Below the pieces are notes generated by a model. The model was given only the letters and a program-made list of their open reading frames with translations, did no database searches and was not told the DNA's origin. From positions 1 through 33,891 of the forward strand of contig CAYYXF010000008.1 in assembly GCA_964475545.1 (NCBI GenBank): DNA of 33,891 bases, in the 5' to 3' direction. This stretch comes from DASPTR01 sp964475545. Lineage in GTDB: Archaea > Thermoproteota > Bathyarchaeia > Bathyarchaeales > Bathycorpusculaceae. The position numbers and the translations under genes were made by a program. Of this stretch, positions 31,324 through 33,891 are shown in pieces (position 1 is the stretch's first letter; every line of letters begins with the position of its first letter).

Positions 31324-31588
31324 CTTCGCGCGACCTGCTTCTTAGTCACCACTTTTCCCGCGGCTTTAGTTGCTACTATTTTCCAGATCGTGCTGGGCCG
31401 TGTTCTTGTCGTGTTTTAACGTTCCCATGTGAGTTCTCTATTGTGTGGCTGTCGTACGATAGTTATTGGTGTTGCAGGGCAGACATTCGGTGATTATTTC
31501 TGCATGAATGCCGACCGCAGCTTCAAACATTGCGCTGACTTTGGTTTCGGCATGTATGGGGGGTAGATCCAAGAGTTTTGGAGACGGC

Positions 31589-31643
31589 GGGGTTGTCTTG
31601 GGTTTTAGAATGTCTTTTAGGTCATCGCTTGTGCCCAGAAGCT
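31589..31643 (+). repeat. Left copy of a 55-base direct repeat at the gap edge
   Basis: Identical over 55 bases to 31744-31798, and it ends exactly where the N run begins. The second copy begins exactly where the N run ends. This is the footprint of two contigs sharing an overlap (for example one k-mer) that a scaffolder failed to merge, not a biological repeat. Confidence 0.9.
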
Positions 31644-31743
31644 NNNNNNNNNNNNNNNNNNNNNNNNNNNNNNNNNNNNNNNNNNNNNNNNNNNNNNNNN
31701 NNNNNNNNNNNNNNNNNNNNNNNNNNNNNNNNNNNNNNNNNNN
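31644..31743. other. Scaffold gap, 100 N
   Basis: Exactly 100 unknown bases flanked by identical 55-base ends. The true sequence probably has no gap here: removing the N run and one copy joins the contigs. Confidence 0.95.
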
Positions 31744-31798
31744 GGGGTTGTCTTGGGTTTTAGAATGTCTTTTAGGTCATCGCTTGTGCCCAGAAGCT
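31744..31798 (+). repeat. Right copy of the 55-base direct repeat at the gap edge
   Basis: Identical to 31589-31643 and starting at the first base after the N run. This copy overlaps the last codons and stop of the glycosyltransferase gene on the minus strand. It is most simply an unmerged contig overlap. Confidence 0.9.
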
Positions 31799-32992
31799 TT
31801 TTGAGTATTCGCTCAGCACGTTGTTGTAGATTGTCTTTGTCTGCTGGGCTATCTTGTTCCAGTCATATTTTTCTTGTATTCTCCTGTAGGCGTTGGTTCT
31901 TAACCAGTTCGCGTAGCCGTCGTCTGTTAATACTCTTGTTATTCCCCATGCTAACGAGTCTGGGTTGCCTGCGTAGGCTTTGACGCCGCTTACGTCGTGT
32001 TCAACGATTTCTGCTAGGCCGCCAGTGTCTGAGACGACGACTGGGCTTCTTGCTGCCATGGCCTCAAGGGCCACTATTCCGAAGGGTTCAAACAAGGAGG
32101 GAACAACAGAGGCGCTTGCACATGTCTGCAGTTTTCTCAGTGTGTCGTCGTCCACGAAGCCTGTGAACATGACTTTATGGGATAATCCCATGCCCTTTAC
32201 GAGGCCAGAAAGTTGATCCTTCATGTAGCCGTTGCCGACGATTATGAACTTGGCGTTGACTTTGTCCAAAACCCTCGGCGCAGCATTAACAAGCACGTGC
32301 ACGCCTTTCTCGAAGACGAGTCTGCCGACGAAGAGCACGATTTTCTCTTCAGGCAGGGCAAACTTGCTTCTGAACTGGCCTAGGTCTTCTTTTTCGTATT
32401 TTGAGTAGACTTCGTAGTTCACGCCGTTCGGAACCATCACGAGCTTGTCTGAAGGAAGCCCGAAAGCCCATTGGACATGCGAAATCATGTAGTCACTACA
32501 GCATATCACTTTCCATGCTTCATAGGTCAGCCATGCTTCGGTTTCATGAATCATCCTTTCATAGTCAAAATGGATGCCGTTTCTGCGCCCAGTTTCCGTG
32601 GAGTGCACGGTGGCAAAAAGAGGCTTTCTGAAAACGTGCTTCAACCCTATTGCTGCCGTGGCAACGAGCCAATCGTGGGCATGAATGACGTCAATCTTTC
32701 CGCCTAAGCTATTTATGAGGGCCGCAGCTTCCTTCTGCATGTTAACATTCATCAAGTAGACCCATGTTGCAAAATCAGGCGACGGGTTCTTGTAAGAGTC
32801 AATTCTGAGGATCTCCACTCCATCGACAACCTCATGTTGCGGCGCGCCTGGAAAGTCGCACGTGACCACGTAGACCTTGACCCCGTTTCTTGCCAGGCTC
32901 TTTGACAAATAGTATACGTGCGGAGAGATGCCGCCGATGATTCTTGGCGGAAACTCCCAAGACAGCATCATGACGCTTAAGTCTCGGCTCAT
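31772..32992 (-). CDS. Glycogen/starch synthase-like GT4 glycosyltransferase
   Basis: The 406-residue GT-B enzyme starts VMMLSWEFPPRIIGGISPHVYYLSKSLA, the nucleotide-sugar glycosyltransferase N-terminal domain with the glycine-rich GGI loop. IDVIHAHDWLVATAAI and ATVHSTETGRRNG follow. The C-terminal domain has VLFVGRLVFEKGVHVLVNAAP and the EX7E donor-site region PSLFEPFGIVALEAMAARSPVVVSDTGGLAEIV. It likely extends glycogen-like alpha-glucan or another polysaccharide from UDP- or ADP-glucose; glycogen synthase (archaeal type) is the best guess. Its start overlaps the stop of the half-size glycosyltransferase by four bases. The 3' end lies inside a contig overlap, so the last residues may be unreliable. 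Confidence 0.9.
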   Translation of the reverse strand: MSRDLSVMMLSWEFPPRIIGGISPHVYYLSKSLARNGVKVYVVTCDFPGAPQHEVVDGVEILRIDSYKNPSPDFATWVYLMNVNMQKEAAALINSLGGKIDVIHAHDWLVATAAIGLKHVFRKPLFATVHSTETGRRNGIHFDYERMIHETEAWLTYEAWKVICCSDYMISHVQWAFGLPSDKLVMVPNGVNYEVYSKYEKEDLGQFRSKFALPEEKIVLFVGRLVFEKGVHVLVNAAPRVLDKVNAKFIIVGNGYMKDQLSGLVKGMGLSHKVMFTGFVDDDTLRKLQTCASASVVPSLFEPFGIVALEAMAARSPVVVSDTGGLAEIVEHDVSGVKAYAGNPDSLAWGITRVLTDDGYANWLRTNAYRRIQEKYDWNKIAQQTKTIYNNVLSEYSKSFWAQAMT

Positions 32993-33615
32993 CTTGAGCT
33001 TCCGTCTCCCGCAACGTTCTTGTACGTTTCCAAAGTATCCTCAATCCAGCTTTTTGAGTCCGGCGAGATTATCCTGATTTTTCCCGCTGGCACCTTGTAG
33101 AGCCTGACCGCCTCGTCTCTCATCCATTCTGACTTGACAATGAGTGCTTCTGCTTCAAACATTCCCAGCCATTCAATGCTCTTTATGGCCATGTTGAATG
33201 GCGAGTTTGCCCCATGAGAACGATGCTCTTCCAAACTGTCGATAGAGTAGATGAAGGGTATGCCCAGGGCTTTCTTCAAAGTTACCGCGGCTGGAATGAA
33301 ATGCCAATCATGTATGTCCATCAGCTCCACTTGTTTGCCCACGTCGTAATAGACGTTTGCAGCCACCCTTTCTGCTTCCTGGTTCAGGGTCAGAACCCAT
33401 GTGAGGACGCCGATGTGTGTGCGAACTGGGTTCGTTATTCTGATGGTTTTGACGCCGTCTGAATCATCATGTCCTCCTGTTAGAAAATCATGATAGGTCA
33501 CGACGTAGACGTCGACTTTGTTTCTGACAAGCTCAGCTGCAAGCTTCTTCACGTAGTTTGCAAGCTGCCCAACTATTCTCGGAGGATATTCCCATGAAAA
33601 AACCAGAACACGCAT
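32989..33615 (-). CDS. Stand-alone N-terminal glycosyltransferase domain
   Basis: This protein of about 208 residues begins MRVLVFSWEYPPRIVGQLANYVKKLAAELV, closely parallel to the start of the neighbouring full enzyme. It has VELMDIHDWHFIPAAVTLKKALGIPFIYSIDSLEEHRSHG, the acceptor-domain part of a GT-B fold, and then ends. The entire donor-binding C-terminal domain (with the EX7E motif) is missing. The reading frame is clean and stops at a normal four-base overlap with the full enzyme, so it is not an obvious recent truncation. GG(I/L) is replaced by GQL in the glycine loop. It may be a non-catalytic partner. The ATG at 33615 is preferred over an upstream GTG at 33642 that overlaps the preceding gene. 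Confidence 0.85.
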   Translation of the reverse strand: MRVLVFSWEYPPRIVGQLANYVKKLAAELVRNKVDVYVVTYHDFLTGGHDDSDGVKTIRITNPVRTHIGVLTWVLTLNQEAERVAANVYYDVGKQVELMDIHDWHFIPAAVTLKKALGIPFIYSIDSLEEHRSHGANSPFNMAIKSIEWLGMFEAEALIVKSEWMRDEAVRLYKVPAGKIRIISPDSKSWIEDTLETYKNVAGDGSSR

Positions 33616-33625
33616 CAGACTTTCA

Positions 33626-33880
33626 CTACGTGAAAAGTGCACAAACCTTGATTATGCCGCTTCCTGTCAAATAGTACCGTTTCTTTCCTTCATTATCCAT
33701 GAAGCTCTCAGCAAAACCCTCAGCCTTGTAACCGTCAAGAATCCGTTCCAGCTCACCCAAATCAACCTGCAAAACCTGCGATAGCTCATCACTTCTTCTT
33801 GCCAAATCAGGAGCCGTAGCGCACAGATTATGTAGCGTCTGCAAGATCCTCTCTGGAAGGGGAAGTTCCTCTCTCAACAT
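33626..33880 (-). CDS. Small winged-helix-like protein
   Basis: The 84-residue protein shows helices and a wing-like end: PERILQTLHNLCATAPDLAR, SDELSQVLQVDLGELERILDGYKAEGFAES, then KKRYYLTGSGIIKV. The DELSQVLQVDLGELERIL part looks like a helix-turn-helix and the C-terminus like a beta hairpin. It precedes the half-glycosyltransferase by ten bases and is probably co-transcribed. It may regulate the polysaccharide genes, but DNA binding is inferred. ATG start follows GTGAG. The window ends eleven bases upstream. Confidence 0.65.
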   Translation of the reverse strand: MLREELPLPERILQTLHNLCATAPDLARRSDELSQVLQVDLGELERILDGYKAEGFAESFMDNEGKKRYYLTGSGIIKVCALFT

Positions 33881-33891
33881 CTCACATCCTG

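Larger units (their letters stand above)
31324..31771. other. Convergent intergenic region containing the second gap
   Basis: Between the NapH-like gene and the glycosyltransferase lie about 320 known bases and 100 N (31644-31743). No complete gene is supported. A minus-strand frame with no stop for 68 codons runs from the left edge of the gap to a TAG at 31438-31440; it is discussed as a possible glycosyltransferase tail. Nothing resembling an RNA gene or a CRISPR array is seen. Confidence 0.6.

Noticed and set aside
31508..31804. 98-codon plus-strand frame with two similar ends (GLSWVLECLLGHRLCPEAF type)
   Set aside because: It runs through the N run, and the apparent internal repeat is the unmerged 55-base contig overlap.
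1..33891. CRISPR array, insertion sequence, prophage or rRNA genes
   Set aside because: No regularly spaced repeats, transposase, integrase, phage structural gene or rRNA segment was seen anywhere in the window.

Overview
The window looks like a chromosomal piece of an uncultivated archaeon of the TACK/Bathyarchaeia type. The gene set is archaeal: transcription factor E, aMBF1, NAC, the archaeal tRNA Cm56 methylase, archaeal/eukaryotic-type ProRS, archaeal ThrRS, aPGAM and endonuclease Q. TATA boxes are common and TTG/GTG starts abundant. A NitrOD5-like small protein, two AOR-family tungsten/molybdenum oxidoreductases and a threonine-to-glycine pair fit a protein- or amino-acid-fermenting anaerobe. 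The phylum is inference from gene content only. Two runs of exactly 100 N show this is a scaffold, probably a metagenome bin.

Layout. 1-51: 3' part of a tRNA-Val(UAC). 104-4367 (minus): two compact information-processing operons, TFE/HD-domain protein/DUF2110, then aMBF1/HflX/Trm56. 4417-9498 (plus): PUA protein, NAC, PfkB sugar kinase, small zinc protein, ThrRS, branched-chain aminotransferase. 9527-12488 (minus): an alanine/aspartate-type aminotransferase and a pilin-like surface glycoprotein with five internal repeats. 12614-16182 (plus): FAD amino-acid-oxidase-like enzyme followed by AOR 1. 16413-16512: gap. 16599-17786: PIG-V-like membrane glycosyltransferase. 18027-19469: ProRS. 19715-22085: aPGAM and NAD-kinase-like protein, tail to tail. 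22265-24512: threonine dehydrogenase and KBL. 24854-25183: a small protein of four exact 18-residue Cys repeats. 25244-27639 (minus): AOR 2 with its polyferredoxin. 27809-31323 (plus): VTT membrane protein, endonuclease Q, NitrOD5-like protein and a NapH-type membrane ferredoxin. 31644-31743: gap flanked by a duplicated 55-mer. 31772-33880 (minus): winged-helix protein, a half-size glycosyltransferase and a full glycogen-synthase-like glycosyltransferase.

How it may work together (inference): aminotransferases, the FAD oxidase-like enzyme and the threonine pathway would feed 2-oxoacids, aldehydes and acetyl-CoA. The AORs would oxidise aldehydes and pass electrons to ferredoxin, AOR 2 through its own four-cluster subunit. 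The NapH-like protein could link ferredoxin electrons to the membrane.

The most unusual items are the 18-residue Cys-repeat protein, the HflX gene whose conserved N-terminus has no standard start codon, nested inverted repeats around the TATA box of the NitrOD5-like gene, atypical cysteine spacing in both AORs, the half-glycosyltransferase, and a strongly G+T-skewed island near 30-31.3 kb.
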